A stretch of DNA of 64,000 nt, from the NCBI GenBank assembly GCA_015832175.1, contig WJXW01000001.1, positions 4,898,001-4,962,000 of the forward strand, in the 5' to 3' direction. The DNA is from Paraphaeosphaeria minitans (taxonomy: Eukaryota; Ascomycota; Dothideomycetes; Pleosporales; Didymosphaeriaceae). The first letter of the stretch is position 1, and every line of letters begins with the position of its first letter. The translations under genes were made by a program, and so were the position numbers. Positions 11,580 to 22,935 of this stretch are shown here, in pieces. The notes under the pieces are model-generated. The model had not been told where the DNA came from. It did no database searches and saw nothing but the letters and a program-made list of their open reading frames with translations.

Positions 11580-13169
11580 CTACATGACAATGCAGCAGCA
11601 GCCCTTCTCCTTCATGGGCTCCGGCGGCTCGGGGAGGCGGACTGTATCCTTGGGTATAACCGGTGCTATAGGAGGGGCGACCTTGGGTTCTTGGCCACGA
11701 GAGGGTGCGCGAGGAGGGAACGTAGGACCCTGAGATATAGTTGGGGTAAGTTTAAACTTGCCCTGTTCGTTGGTGGGAGACTTGGACATCGTGGTTTCGA
11801 TAGGATCTAGCTTCGACTTCTCCGGACTCGGTAGCGGCCAGGTGTGATCCTGTTGCGCTCTCTCAAGATCGATAGGCGGGAGCATCGGAGACGCTCTCTG
11901 ATAGGAAGTTTCATCTGTGTTGAGCAATCGGAAGTCCTTATCGTACATGGAACCGACCCGTCCTTCAATCTCCCACAGCTCTTGCTGCATGCGCTTGGCG
12001 TGCGTCGGGATGATTTGTTGGTCCGGTGGGAGTCTGGGGTCGGGCTTGTACATGGTAGCTATCCATGGAGCTTCACCTTCAGGTCGATGGCTTGTGGTGG
12101 GCCTAGAGATCGATCCACCGCTCGTTCCAGGACGCTTGACGGGCGATGTCCCTGATGTGTTTCGCGGACCAGCTGAAGCATTGCGCGGCTTTGTTCCGGA
12201 CTTCGGTCCGCTCGTCTTTCGAGATCCAGGCGTGGCTTTGGCTGGTGTCTTCGCCTTTAGTGCCTTGGCGTCTACGGGCGACGTTGACATGCTGAAGTTG
12301 GACTTGACAGGGCTCCTTCCAGCATCCCCAAAAGCGCTTGAATCGTCCAACAGTATCTGACTGGACATACTTCCGCTCCTCACGCGAGCTCCATTGGCAG
12401 CAATAGACTCCCAGCTGCCACTGCCGTTCCTTGGTCTCGGGAGAGGCTGGTCTCGGTCGACAAAGTTGTGGGGAACTGGCAAAGGACTGGTCTTGGCAAT
12501 GGGTATTCGAGACGTGCTGGGTCTTAAGACGTTGTTGTTGCGTGCTGCGAACTGCTCCCTCTCGGCTTCGATCTCGGCAGGCGACCGTATATCCCAGCCC
12601 GTATGCGGCGGCTCTTCCTCCTCGTCCTCGGCGGGTATGGGAGAGATCAAGCGGGGATAGTCGTGGCGGTCGTCTCCATTCGACATGGTGTCGGTGAGCT
12701 CAGAGTTGGCGCGACCTCTCGACTGATTCCTGGCAGCACTCTGAGACCTGCTGTTCGACCGACTTTGACGTCCCACGCGTATGCTAAACTCTTCCAGCTC
12801 TTTGGTCTCAATCTCTTTGAGCTTGTCACGATGGATCCAATTGTTCTCGTCCTTCTCCGCCTCGGTCCAGCCCGACGGATTCTTCTTCGCATTCTTTTTC
12901 CTGCCTCGAGACTTGCTGTTGTTCTTCTCGTGCGCCTTGTAGTATTCTTTTATGCCATCCTCCTCGTTGTCGTCGACGGTGTCATCGCCATCAAACGCCC
13001 TGCCCCGCTCATACCCCTGGGTTGGAGCGTGAGGCGCATAGCTCTCGCCTTGATATTGGTCCTGCGGATCGACCGTGTTCGCACGAGTGGAATTTGACAT
13101 GCCATTTGGCTGCGACGCGAGGGGCTGGCGCGGAGAGTAGGGATGCGCGGGCACGACGTCGTCGGACAT
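11580..13169 (-). CDS. teaR: TeaR/Mod5-like prenylated cell-end marker
   Basis: Single-exon gene, 529 residues. In Aspergillus nidulans, TeaR anchors the kelch protein TeaA at the hyphal tip membrane and so links microtubule ends to polarity sites; fission yeast Mod5 is the counterpart. The protein is mostly low-complexity and basic: a charged N-terminal part (KSRGRKKNAKKNPSGW, residues about 88-103), a Ser/Arg-rich part, Pro/Thr/Ser linkers, and the conserved block APWIATMYKPDPRLPPDQQ followed by IIPTHAKRMQQELWE near residue 370-400. The C-terminus is KEKGCCCIVM: a CaaX box CIVM, predicted to be farnesylated, with two preceding cysteines that could be palmitoylated. Seen: CaaX and conserved block. 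Known: TeaR biology. Inferred: lipid modification here. Confidence 0.83.
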   Translation of the reverse strand: MSDDVVPAHPYSPRQPLASQPNGMSNSTRANTVDPQDQYQGESYAPHAPTQGYERGRAFDGDDTVDDNEEDGIKEYYKAHEKNNSKSRGRKKNAKKNPSGWTEAEKDENNWIHRDKLKEIETKELEEFSIRVGRQSRSNSRSQSAARNQSRGRANSELTDTMSNGDDRHDYPRLISPIPAEDEEEEPPHTGWDIRSPAEIEAEREQFAARNNNVLRPSTSRIPIAKTSPLPVPHNFVDRDQPLPRPRNGSGSWESIAANGARVRSGSMSSQILLDDSSAFGDAGRSPVKSNFSMSTSPVDAKALKAKTPAKATPGSRKTSGPKSGTKPRNASAGPRNTSGTSPVKRPGTSGGSISRPTTSHRPEGEAPWIATMYKPDPRLPPDQQIIPTHAKRMQQELWEIEGRVGSMYDKDFRLLNTDETSYQRASPMLPPIDLERAQQDHTWPLPSPEKSKLDPIETTMSKSPTNEQGKFKLTPTISQGPTFPPRAPSRGQEPKVAPPIAPVIPKDTVRLPEPPEPMKEKGCCCIVM

Positions 13170-13649
13170 GGGTGGCTCGTGGTTCGGGAACGCAGTCTTC
13201 TGTGTCGCACGCAGTCAGTACAGCGTGGTTGGAAGGGTCTTCAGACGACCGCTTGTGGGCAGGGAAAGTGCTGGGCTGAGAGTCAAGAACGAGGCGCACC
13301 GGTAGCTGGCGCTACCTGCGGGAGCGGATCATCGTGCAGATAGCGTCGCGTAGTCGCACCCATGGATCGACGCTGCCCATGTGACGTGGATTTTGAAAGG
13401 GAAAGAAGTACGCACCGCGGAGTCCACAGGCACTGCAAAATCCCACAGGCCTTGGGCGCCGTGCGAGCTGCTGGGCGGCGTCAATTGCTGGACAGCTGCA
13501 ATGGGCTGTCGAGACGCCACAGCCATGGGATGCCGTGCCGCAAGCCGAAATTCCGGGCCGATGGCAGGGGAGCTTCAGCGCTTGGGCAAGGCAGATTACA
13601 GGTCGGGTGTGTTTGCGTTTGTTGCAAGGCACTGCGGGGAACGGAGAGG

Positions 13650-13758
13650 GTGTGGTGTGGTTTGGTGTGGTTTTGGTGTGGTTTGGTGTGGTTTTGGTGT
13701 GGTATGGTATGGTATGGTATGGTATGGTATGGTGTGGTATGGTGTGGTATGGTGTGGT
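13650..13758. repeat. GGTRT / GGTTT-type pentanucleotide array
   Basis: A GT-rich tandem tract in which the left half is tggtgtggttt variants and the right half is near-perfect ggtat, then ggtgt/ggtat alternation. Strong purine/pyrimidine strand bias. Confidence 0.85.
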
Positions 13759-14111
13759 GAAATGTTTCACGGCTAGGGAAGGGGCGTTGCGGGTAGGTAG
13801 GTAGGTAGGCAGGCGCGACCGCAACCGCAACCACGGGTCCAGTGGGTAGGTATGGCAGGAAGTGGCAAACGGCCGAGGCTCGAGTCGACGCGTTCTCTAC
13901 GGCGCGGCCAACCTGGTTCAGGGCGAAAAGAGCGGCTGGTGCAGCTGGAGCTGAAGCTGTGGTTCCGGCAGGAAGTCGGCGTAGGGAAGGAGGGAGGGAG
14001 AGAGAGGGAGAGGGAGGGGACTGTATGCGCTCGTGCTTGGGGACGTCCCTGCAGCTCGGGAGAAGTCAATGAAAACGGCACAGGGAAGAAGAAAGGAAAC
14101 AAATGAAGGAC

Positions 14112-14172
14112 GAAACGACGGAACGACGGAACGATGGAACGATGAACGATGGAATGATGGAATGATGGAACA
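14112..14172. repeat. Degenerate GAACGAYG / GAATGATG tandem tract
   Basis: Seven to eight imperfect units of about 8 bp (gaacgacg, gaacgatg, gaatgatg) in non-coding DNA. Confidence 0.7.
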
Positions 14173-14436
14173 ATAGAACCCGGCTGTAGACGCCCAGCTC
14201 GCCTCCCAGTCGCTTTCAGACCAGTGCTACTGCAGAGAATGGCGAGCGTTGTGATTCTCGGGTCAGCGCAGCTTCACATTCGCGAAACGGTCGCCCGGTC
14301 TGGAGTCGAGCTTGGCCCAATGCGTGGGGCGCACCGACGAACCTCCTATCGAACCCTGTCGTTATGCAAGTGCTTCGTCCGAACAAGTTTGGTCGGAAAC
14401 GAGACTTTGGACATTGGTTTCTTCTAGAGGTAACTG

Positions 14437-14465
14437 GCTTGCTTGCTTGCTTGCTTGCTTGCTTG
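14437..14465. repeat. GCTT tetranucleotide repeat, 7 copies
   Basis: Seven perfect copies of gctt in intergenic DNA. Confidence 0.85.
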
Positions 14466-14977
14466 ACACCGTCTGACAACTTTCGCCATCCACCGCGCCG
14501 CTCTCACCGTACAGTGCAGTGCAGTGCAGCGTCGAGTGAGTGCACGAGTCGCCGCCCGCCGTCACGTTTTAGGGACGCGCCTGCCAAGCCGCTAGCGCGC
14601 TCCGCAGCTGTATACAACCATGGGTGAATTGCACTCACGTCTTTGCACAGATCTTTGCAGCCATGTTGCCTTGTTCGACGCTTCAGTCTCTGCAATCACC
14701 ATCAGTGAAGTACCTATACCTCTACGCTCATGGCCCGAACGTCAAGTAGCCGTCATTCCACACCACCTACAAATCACACTACCACCACCACCCCCGCCGA
14801 GAAGTCTGCTCTCTCGCTGGCAGTGGGAAGCAGAGTCGTGGAGGCGATCCGACTCGTCGCACGCAAGACGGCTATTCAAACAAGTGCTGATCCGCTCAAT
14901 CGCTATTCCTCACCTCACCTCTTATCTCGTCTATGTACCCATCCACAAATCCTACCTCCCCCTTTCCTCCCCCCGCC

Positions 14978-17900
14978 CTACACATCCCTAACACCCCCCC
15001 TCGCCGCACCTCCGGGGATCTCCCTCTCCACCATCTCCAGCTTGTTCAAGCTGGGATACCTCTTACTAAAACTATCCACATCCCACTCGTCCCCCCCTCC
15101 GTTCCCTCCGTTCCCTCCTCCTTCCCCGAGCCCCCCAACCCTCGGCAGCAGCTTATCCAACCCCCTCCCACCGCCGACTGCCTTCGTCGGACTCTGCCTC
15201 GGCACCGAGAAGTCCCCCGTCCCGCCCGTCCTCAGTTTCGTTGGCTTGGACGGCGGCGGCGGACCCCTCCCACCCGTCGGCACGCGCGTAGCCGCCGCCA
15301 CAGCCGGGGGAGCGGACGCACTCGTCGGGAGCGGCTGCGTTTGGGAATTGGGCCGGGGTTTCGCGTACCCCAGGTTCAGATCCTGCAACGCGTTTTGCTG
15401 CGGGAGGTCGATGGGTTTTCTCGCTATCGCGGGGGGTGGTTGTCTTGCGGCTTGGTCGAGCGGGCGCTGCGGCAGCGGCTTGCCCGTGTCGCGCTCGGTG
15501 TACTTGCCGTAGCCCTCTGCGGCGCGGCTGGCGGGCAGCGGCTTCTGGGACTCGTCGAGGAGGTTCTTGACGCGGTTCTGGATGGTGGAGGCGCGGGTTG
15601 GGCCGGCTTTGCCTTTGGCATCTGAGGAGGCGAGGCGCGCGCGGTACTCCGCGGCGGCAGCCTCGACGCGGCGTTCTTCTTGCGAGAGGCGCCGTCTTTC
15701 GAGCTCGCGGCGGACTTCGGGAGGGAGGTCTTCTGTTTCGTCGAGGGCGCGCTCGTCGTCGGATAGGCCGCCTGTTGCCTCGGAGCCGGCGATGGGGGTC
15801 ATGGCGTTGGGGCGTGGTTCAATGGGGAAGTCGGTGGGTGTGCGAGGGCCCGAGTCTGAGCGGCCGCGGTCTGGCGCAGAGGCGGAGTTGCTTTCGAACA
15901 TCTTGAAGGCGTCGCCGAAGCGGCCCTTGACGATGTTCTTTGTGCCGCTGGTTAGGGAGTGGAGGCTGGAGCGTTTGCCGCTCTTCGTGTTTTGGCTGCT
16001 GCTCCGACGGTGCTTCTTCTGATGGTTGTCCTCGGTCTCTCGCGCGCGTAGGTAGTCCATGTTTGAGGCGATGTTCTTCTCATCGTCGGAGTCAGAGTCC
16101 AACACCGCGGGAGACAGACCTCCTCGAGCCAACGAAGGCGCATCAAAGTTCCTTCGAGGGGCTGCCTCCCTTTCACGCAAGAAATCCAGGTCAGATGCTA
16201 CGTGTATGCTGTTGGGCCGATTTGACTGAGCAGACTTTGCCCGGTCAAGCGAGACCCCAAGGTCCAGTGGAGACGGACGGTGAGTTTCGAGTGACGGTCG
16301 TGATGATGCGGGTGACTTCGGAATTTGGAGTGCAGAGGCGTGTGACTTCGATCTAGTAACATCCAGCGATGGACGACTTGGGAGAGTGTGATCTGGCCTC
16401 AACGAAGACGGCATAGGCTGGGCCTTCTCAAACGTACGCGGCTGGCTCATCGTTCGATGGTGGTGGCCCACATCGGGTACGCGCCATATAGGTTTCTTGT
16501 TGACGTCAGGAAACTTTAATTGCGGTTGAGATGGGCCAGGAGATGGTGCGGGCGAGGTCTGCACGCCAGTCGAGACCATCGTGGATCGTTGTGGTGTGGG
16601 TTGATAGAGTGTTGCGTTAGATGTGCGAGGGCTGTCCTGAGGTCCATCGAACTTTTGAGGTTTCTGCGCTGGTATAGGGCGAGACGTGCTAGTTGAGGGA
16701 GTAGTCGAGGATGGTTTGGGCGGTGGTGCTGATGCTGCTGGCTTCGCTGGAGGTACTGAGAATGCCTCATCAGCAAGAGCTTCCGTGACCCTTTTGTTTA
16801 ATGGAGGATCCGCGCCTCCTGGCGATTGACCAAATTCAAACTTTTGGCCACGATCATGCAACAATGAGAACTCGTCCAACGAAGGGTAACGAGCAGCAAG
16901 TTCGTCCGCTGCAGCGATCCTGACTTCGGCCTTGTCCGAATCAAGAGCTGCGAAAGGATCAGATGCTGCGCCCCTTCCTGACGGGGAGCGACTGGGTCTT
17001 GCCATTGGCGATTCTTGCTCGGGACGGTCTCTTCCTCTTCTCATCCGTGCAACTTCCGGAATGGACTGTGTTTGCTGGACAGGGGCCACCTTTTGTATTC
17101 CTATGATTGGCGGAGAAGACACGTGGGGCTCGGAGGGCGGTAGTTGCTGGTTTCTGCGGTCTTCAGATTGCGTCCGGTGGGAGTAGATCTGGACTCGTTA
17201 ACGGGTGTTCTAGGAGGTAGATGGAAACTTACGTCTTTGATCGGTACAGCTCTATGCCGCATAGAGCACACCTCAACCACTACCTGGTAGATGTTCGGCC
17301 TGCGCTGAGGGTTCTCTTGCAACATGGACGCTGCTTGCAATTAGCCCAAGAGTTAGCACAGCGCAAAAACCTTGAACGTACAGATAAGCGTCTTCAGCCG
17401 GTCGGAGAACTGGGGGTATGCCGGAAACTTGAACGTTGCGTTCAGGATGGCCATCTGGCCAACCTCTTCGAACGGCGTGGTGTAGTAGCACAGCTTATAC
17501 AGCAGCACGCCCAGCGCCCAGATATCGCTCTTCTCATCAATTGGCTGTTTGCGGTAGACGTCGATCATTTCCGGGCTGCGGTACTGCAGCGTCGTGTGCC
17601 GCTGCACATCGTCCTCGATCAGGCGGCCCTCTGCCGCCGTCTGGGCAGCCGGGCGGGGCGGGGCCGTCGACCCGAAGTCGCAGAGCTTGTATATCCTGTT
17701 GGACCCCACCGTCGTGATCAGGACGTTCTCAACCTTGAGATCGCGGTGCAGCAGCGGTGGCCTCAAATAGTGCATCGTCGCAACCCCCTCGGCAACATCG
17801 GAGAAGATGTGCAGGATCTCGGGCTCGGTAAGTCTGTGCTGCAGTCGCGTGTTCATAAAGTCAATCAGACCGCCGCCGGTGCAGTGCTCCATCAGCAGGA

Positions 17901-18276
17901 AGACCTCGTAGCCCCCGCCCTGCAGCTGCGACGCGTGCGAGTCCATGTAGGTGACGATGTGGTGGTGGCCCTTGAGCTTTTTCATGGTCTCGACCTCTGT
18001 CCGCATGTTCGCCAGCGCTTCCTTGTCTGGGACCGCAACCCGCTTCAGCACGCCAACATCCGGGAGTCCTTCATTGCCCTTGGGGATGCGCACCACGTAG
18101 ACGTGCGCAAAACCGCCTTCGGACAGGTATCTCTCAATCGTTACGCGGTATTTGCCGACCTGGACCTTTGTCCCCGGCGTAAAGGTGCCGGGCGGGGCAT
18201 TGGAGGCCGACGGCGAGGGGTGGTAGGCGTGTTGTTGCGGCACTGATGCGGAGGGAACGTAGCGGGCGGAGGACAT
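14978..18276 (-). CDS. Ark1/Prk1 (NAK)-family serine/threonine kinase
   Basis: Actin-regulating kinase family, which phosphorylates endocytic coat and actin-patch proteins at the cell cortex. Exons 18276-17382, 17330-17233 and 17188-14978 give 1,067 residues. The kinase domain occupies about residues 40-325: glycine loop GGFAHVYVV, catalytic lysine in VLKR, HRDLKVENVL, DFGSTAPP, and YRSPEMIDVY. HRDLKxEN with DFGS is typical of the NAK family. Exon 2 completes the domain with SSMLQENPQRRPNIYQVV; the acceptor at 17332-17331 was chosen because it gives the family spacing. The 700-residue tail is Pro/Ser-rich with DPFAALD and the repeated phrase RYPSLDEFSLL ... RYPSLNKLEM near the end, features shared by filamentous-fungal Ark1 homologues. 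Seen: motifs. Known: family role. Targets inferred. Confidence 0.88.
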
Positions 18277-19140
18277 TGCGGGCGGTGTGAGGCCTGCAGC
18301 GATGCAGGAGCAACGACGGTGCTAGCGAGCGTGCATGTAGTTTGCGGAGGGCGAAGGGGGGCTAAGTGGCCGGGCGGGACGGGTGCAGAGCTGGGTCTGT
18401 GTCTGTGTCTGGGGGGGTCATGAAGTGTTGATCTTCCGAGTTTCCATGTCGGCTGCTAGGCGGTCACAGGCACAACGTCACGGCCGCAGTTACGCTGCCA
18501 TGCAGGAGTCGTGATAGGGGTGCACGAGGGGACCACCACCCAGGGCATGTTTTCTTTTCTTTTCGAAGCACCGATTAACGCCTCATTCCGGTCATGAACT
18601 CCCATCTCCAGCGCTCACTTTCATCACTTCCGCTTTCCGCTCGTGAAGTGTGTGGCGCAAAATGTGGCGCTCCAGATTGCGCTACGGTATCTTAGGTTAG
18701 CTCCGCCCGAGACAAACCCGGATGCTCGCAGCAATCCCTAGCAACCGGCTGCTCTTTCATGTTTCAGGTGTGTGCATTAGCTACGCCGGGTCAGGCTGAA
18801 TGGGAGAGCTCTTCCGTCTCTCTGGAAATTATCTCTCAGCCCATAGGCCGAGGGAGTGTATCCGTGGGCACGAAGCCTTAGTCACGGGGATGCTTTCGTA
18901 CGGGTTCAGGGCAAGCATGCCAATCTGGATCAAGTTATTCTACATTTTCCGAGTATGCTTGAGAAAAGGTCGATTTTGTAAGAGGACCTCATTAATGCGA
19001 AGATCGCAGGTGTACTCGGTAGACGTTGTGGTGCAATGACAACTTATCTCTGCAGCAGGTGGAAACATGTATTATTTCGACCAGTTGTTTTGACCAGCTG
19101 TTTTAACAAGTTGATTCGACAAATATCGCTTCGACAAGTT

Positions 19141-19272
19141 GTTTAGACAAGTGTTTGGACAAGTGTTTAGACAAGTGTTTGGACAAGTGTTTGGACAAGT
19201 GTTTAGACAAGTGTTTAAATAAGTGTTTAGACAAGTGTTTAGACAAGTGTTTAGACAAGTGTTTGGACAGGT
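19141..19272. repeat. 12-bp minisatellite, 11 units
   Basis: Eleven contiguous units of GTTTRGACAAGT (one unit is GTTTAAATAAGT, the last GTTTGGACAGGT). Degenerate units extend the tract to roughly 19085-19312, and acaagttgattcgacaa occurs on both flanks in direct orientation (near 19106 and 19293). The 12-bp period keeps one frame open on each strand (DKCL plus, SKHL minus), but no start context or neighbour supports a gene. Confidence 0.9.
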
Positions 19273-20157
19273 ACTTTAACAAGTTATTTCCACAAGTTGA
19301 TTCGACAAGTATTGTCTCCGCCAAGGTAAACCTTCATATGCATCTTATCTTCAATCTTGCGGAAGGCTGAGCTCAATGATAGGTAGCATCAAACAGCTGT
19401 ACACGGATGCACGGGGGACGGGTGGATCATAACTGTCTTCTCCATCGAACAAGAGGAACCAGGCCGAACAGCAACAAGCAGGAAGATGTTTCCGCAGTAG
19501 GTAGATAGATAGTCCTTCTAGGCCTTGGATGCACTGCCGTCACGCGGCCACGCGGCCACGCGGCCATGGACCCAAGTGACATCGTTGGCGTCGATGTGAA
19601 CCAGACTTGCAGGCGTTGCCGCGGGGAGCGATCGGCCGCTGTAAGATGACCCTCTTCCCTGGGCTGCTACCGCTGCGTCGGTCAGCGAGCAAATGTTGGG
19701 GTCCGTCGGATGTGGATGGCGTTGGAGAGCTTAGAGACCAGGTCTAGAACTTGACTTGTTGCTGTAGACGGCGATTGCCATCTGCAGCAGACGCACTGAA
19801 GCGTTTCAGATGGAGAAGACCGGAAGGAGACTAGAGAAACCCCACAGCAGACCAAAACACGGATCGTCGTGCCTTTGGGGGTGGTCTACTGTGGCAGCAC
19901 CTGACTGACGTAGCGTGCATGTCGGCGGTGAACAGGCCGCGATGCCGACAGTTGAAGTTTGAACATGCTCTTGTGACGGGCTTGACGACACCTTGAGAGC
20001 CGCGGGAGAGGGAGAGCAGCTGTTTTGCTAACGACGCTTGACGCAGCGCGAGGGGGGGTGACGGCAAGTCGTTGAGCCTGTCTCAGAGTGCACTGGGCGA
20101 CGGGATTGGTTGTTGGCGATGCGCCAAGAAGACATGCTGGCTGGCCTTGATGAACCC

Positions 20158-20190
20158 GCATCGTCGTCGTCGTCGTCGTCGTTGTTGTCG
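20158..20190. repeat. CGT trinucleotide run in grrA leader
   Basis: About seven consecutive tcg units followed by ttg units, 0.5 kb before the grrA start codon. Probably in the promoter or 5' UTR. Confidence 0.6.
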
Positions 20191-20696
20191 CATTTCCCTC
20201 TTACTTACCTACCGTATTTGCCCTGTGTTGCTCTTACCCGCTGTGCACCGAGGCACTGCCCACCTACCTACTCCACAACCTGCTGCGCTGCACATTATTT
20301 ATCAACCTCGCATCTGCTTGACCACCTGCACCTTGCCCTGCCTGCCCTGCCCTCATCGTCATAGGCTTAGGTACCTAGCGAAGACCTTCCCAGCCCAACC
20401 CCAGCGAGCGACGTCCACGGCCCAGTCAGCTCAACCCAGTCCGCCTGCCAGTCATTCACCCGCTACGCGACGCGCGACGCTGCAAGGGGTTCTGTGAAGC
20501 GTGACAGCGCAGTAAACATAGCTGTTGCTGCGTCGCTTACGGTCGACCCCCCGCCCGTCTGCTTCACCACCTGCCTCGAGCAACACGCCCGACTCTCAGC
20601 CTTCTGCCCCCCAAGACCCCGCTCCGCCGAAACCCACACGGCCGTCTCTCGCAAAGAGAACCATCAACCCCAGCCACATTCACCAAACGGCACGCC

Positions 20697-22665
20697 ATGG
20701 CCTCTCGCTCTCGCTCTCGACGGACCGAGCGTGACATCAGCGCCTCCCGCTCCGACACCTCCGCGTCCACCTCGCCCGAGCGCGGCGTTGAGGATGACGA
20801 CAATGACTCCCTCATGTTCCAGACGAACGACTCGCAGTCCTCCCTCGCGCCTTCCATATCCCCAGACTCGGACGAGGAGGCGCTCCGGAGGGCCATAGAG
20901 GAGCGGTGTCGCGTGTCGCCCATCTCGCGCCTGCCTGCCGAGCTGATGATTGCCATCTTTTCCAAGCTCTCCTCGCCTGCCGACTTGAAGCACTGCATGC
21001 TCGTCTCCCGGGAATGGGCACGAAACAGCGTCGGCTTGTTGTGGCACCGACCCCAGACGGGCAAATGGCAGGCGATCAAGAGCGTCATTGCTACCGTCCG
21101 GAGAGGGGACAGCTTCTTCGACTACCCGACCCTCATCAAGCGGCTGAATCTCTCAGCCTTGGCACGTACTTGAACAGCAGACCGGAAAGCCCCCGCTAAC
21201 CCTGCTACAGGCCCCCGAGATCAGCGATGGCACCCTGCAGCCCTTGTCAAACTGCAACAGGATCGAGCGTTTGACCCTGACCAACTGCCAAAAGCTCACC
21301 GACCTCAGCCTTACCGCCATGCTCCAGGGCAATCGGAGCCTTCTTGCACTAGATGTGACTGGCTTGGACTCGATAACGGACCGCTCCATGTTTGCACTTG
21401 CCGAGAACGCGGTGCGCCTCCAGGGGCTGAATATCGCAAACTGCAAGAAGGTCTCGGACGAGTCTCTGGAGGCTGTAGCGAAGAGCTGTCGACACTTGAA
21501 GAGGGTGAGCGCTTCGACGTGTATAGTCGACCAAACTTGGCTAACATTTGCAGCTCAAGCTCAATGGCTGCCAGCAGCTGACCGATAGATCTATCATCGC
21601 ATTCGCACGGAACTGCCGCTACATTCTGGAGATCGATCTGCACGACTGCAGGAACCTCGAAGACGAATCCATCACGACGCTCCTTGCCGACGGACCGCAT
21701 CTGCGCGAATTGAGGCTGGCTCATTGCTGGCGCATCACAGACCAAGCGTTCCTCCGCCTGCCGCTGGGTGCAACTTACGACGCGCTCCGCATCCTCGATC
21801 TCACAGACTGCACCGAGCTGCAAGATGCCGGCGTCCAAAAGATTGTGCAAGCCGCACCCCGCCTGCGCAACCTTGTCCTCAACAAATGCCGCAACATCAC
21901 GGATAGGGCTGTGCTAGCCATAACACGGCTCGGCAAGAACTTGCACTACATCCACCTGGGTCACTGCTCGCGTATCACCGACACGGGAGTGATACAGCTC
22001 GTCAAGCTGTGCAATCGCATCCGTTATATTGACTTGGCGTGCTGCACAAACCTCACAGATAACTCGGTGACACAGCTGGCCACCCTACCAAAATTGAAGA
22101 GGATAGGCTTAGTCAAGTGCGGAAACATCACAGACCGCAGCATAGTGGCGCTTGCAAAGCCAAAGCAGGTTGGCCACGGCGGCCCAGTGACGCCCAGTGT
22201 GCTCGAGCGCGTGCATCTCAGCTACTGCACGAACCTCACGCTGGGCAGCATCCACTCTCTGCTCAACAGCTGCCCGCGCCTCACTCATTTGAGCTTGACG
22301 GGCGTTCAAGCATTTCTCCGCGAGGATCTGATCGTGTTCTGCCGTGAAGCGCCGCAAGGTATGTTTGAGCGCACTCTTTTACCAAAACCTTCAATCTGAC
22401 TTGTGGTTTTACAGAGTTCAACGAGCACCAGCGCGACGTGTTCTGCGTCTTCAGCGGCGTCGGCGTCCAGCGGCTGCGCAACTACCTCAACACTGACACG
22501 GCGCACACGCGGCGCGTGCTCTTCGAAGACGAGGGCACCATGTACGACGAAGACGGGGAGCAGCCCGAGGTCATGGACGATGTCACGGCGCAGGCGAACG
22601 GGATGGGGATCGAGGACATGGACGAGGACTTTGGCGAGGACAGCGAGATGATTGGGGAGAATTAG
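20697..22665 (+). CDS. grrA: F-box/LRR protein GrrA/Grr1, SCF ubiquitin ligase adaptor
   Basis: Substrate-recognition subunit of an SCF ubiquitin ligase; Grr1 in yeast handles cyclins and glucose signalling, GrrA in Aspergillus is needed for ascospore formation. Exons 20697-21161, 21211-21504, 21554-22358 and 22415-22665 give 604 residues. The F-box is at about residues 78-120 (ISRLPAELMIAIFSKLSSP ... LLWHRP). About a dozen cysteine-containing LRRs follow, for example ERLTLTNCQKLTD, LRNLVLNKCRNITDRA, HYIHLGHCSRITDTG and RVHLSYCTNLTLGS. The C-terminus is acidic. Intron 1 must use a GC donor at 21162: the nearby GT at 21166 would leave the wrong frame, while the GC site gives LNLSAL-APEISDGTL, the same length as GrrA relatives, with branch site gctaac and acceptor ctacag. 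Seen: domains and frames; function by homology. Confidence 0.92.
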
Positions 22666-22935
22666 TTGATTCCTATGGATCAGGTGTGAGGTGTCAAGAG
22701 AAGGTGGTGAAGTGGAGTGGTGAGACAACACGGATCTCATTGTTGTTTGGATGGGATGGCGGGAGGTATTGCCATGCATGCATTTCTTGACGAGCAACGG
22801 CCGTTTTTTTGGGGGGGGATGGATGGATGGGGAGAGGCTGGAAGAGGAGCAGAATTGTTTCGATACCCCTTAGCATGTATGCTGTCTGCATCGTTGTGTT
22901 TTTTGCGGCAAGGTTTTGGGATAGATGAAATTCTT

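Larger units (their letters stand above)
13170..14977. other. Intergenic region with microsatellite cluster
   Basis: 1.8 kb between teaR and the kinase gene, both on the minus strand. It contains a GGTAT/GGTGT array, a degenerate GAACGA/GAATGA tract and a GCTT tetranucleotide run (listed separately). No gene supported; the CT-rich stretch 14930-14977 is the kinase 3' flank. Confidence 0.55.
18277..20696. other. Divergent intergenic region between kinase and grrA
   Basis: 2.4 kb. It holds the 12-bp minisatellite at 19.1-19.3 kb, a triple CACGCGGC run near 19,540, and the CGT-rich leader of grrA near 20,160. No gene supported. Confidence 0.55.

Noticed and set aside
14730..15625. Two plus-strand frames of 230-260 codons
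   Set aside because: Antisense of the Pro/Ser-rich tail of the Ark1-family kinase.
19141..19272. CRISPR-like array
   Set aside because: Units are contiguous without spacers and the organism is a fungus; it is a minisatellite.
19103..19370. KHLS and DKCL repeat frames
   Set aside because: Products of the 12-bp minisatellite, open on both strands for purely arithmetic reasons.
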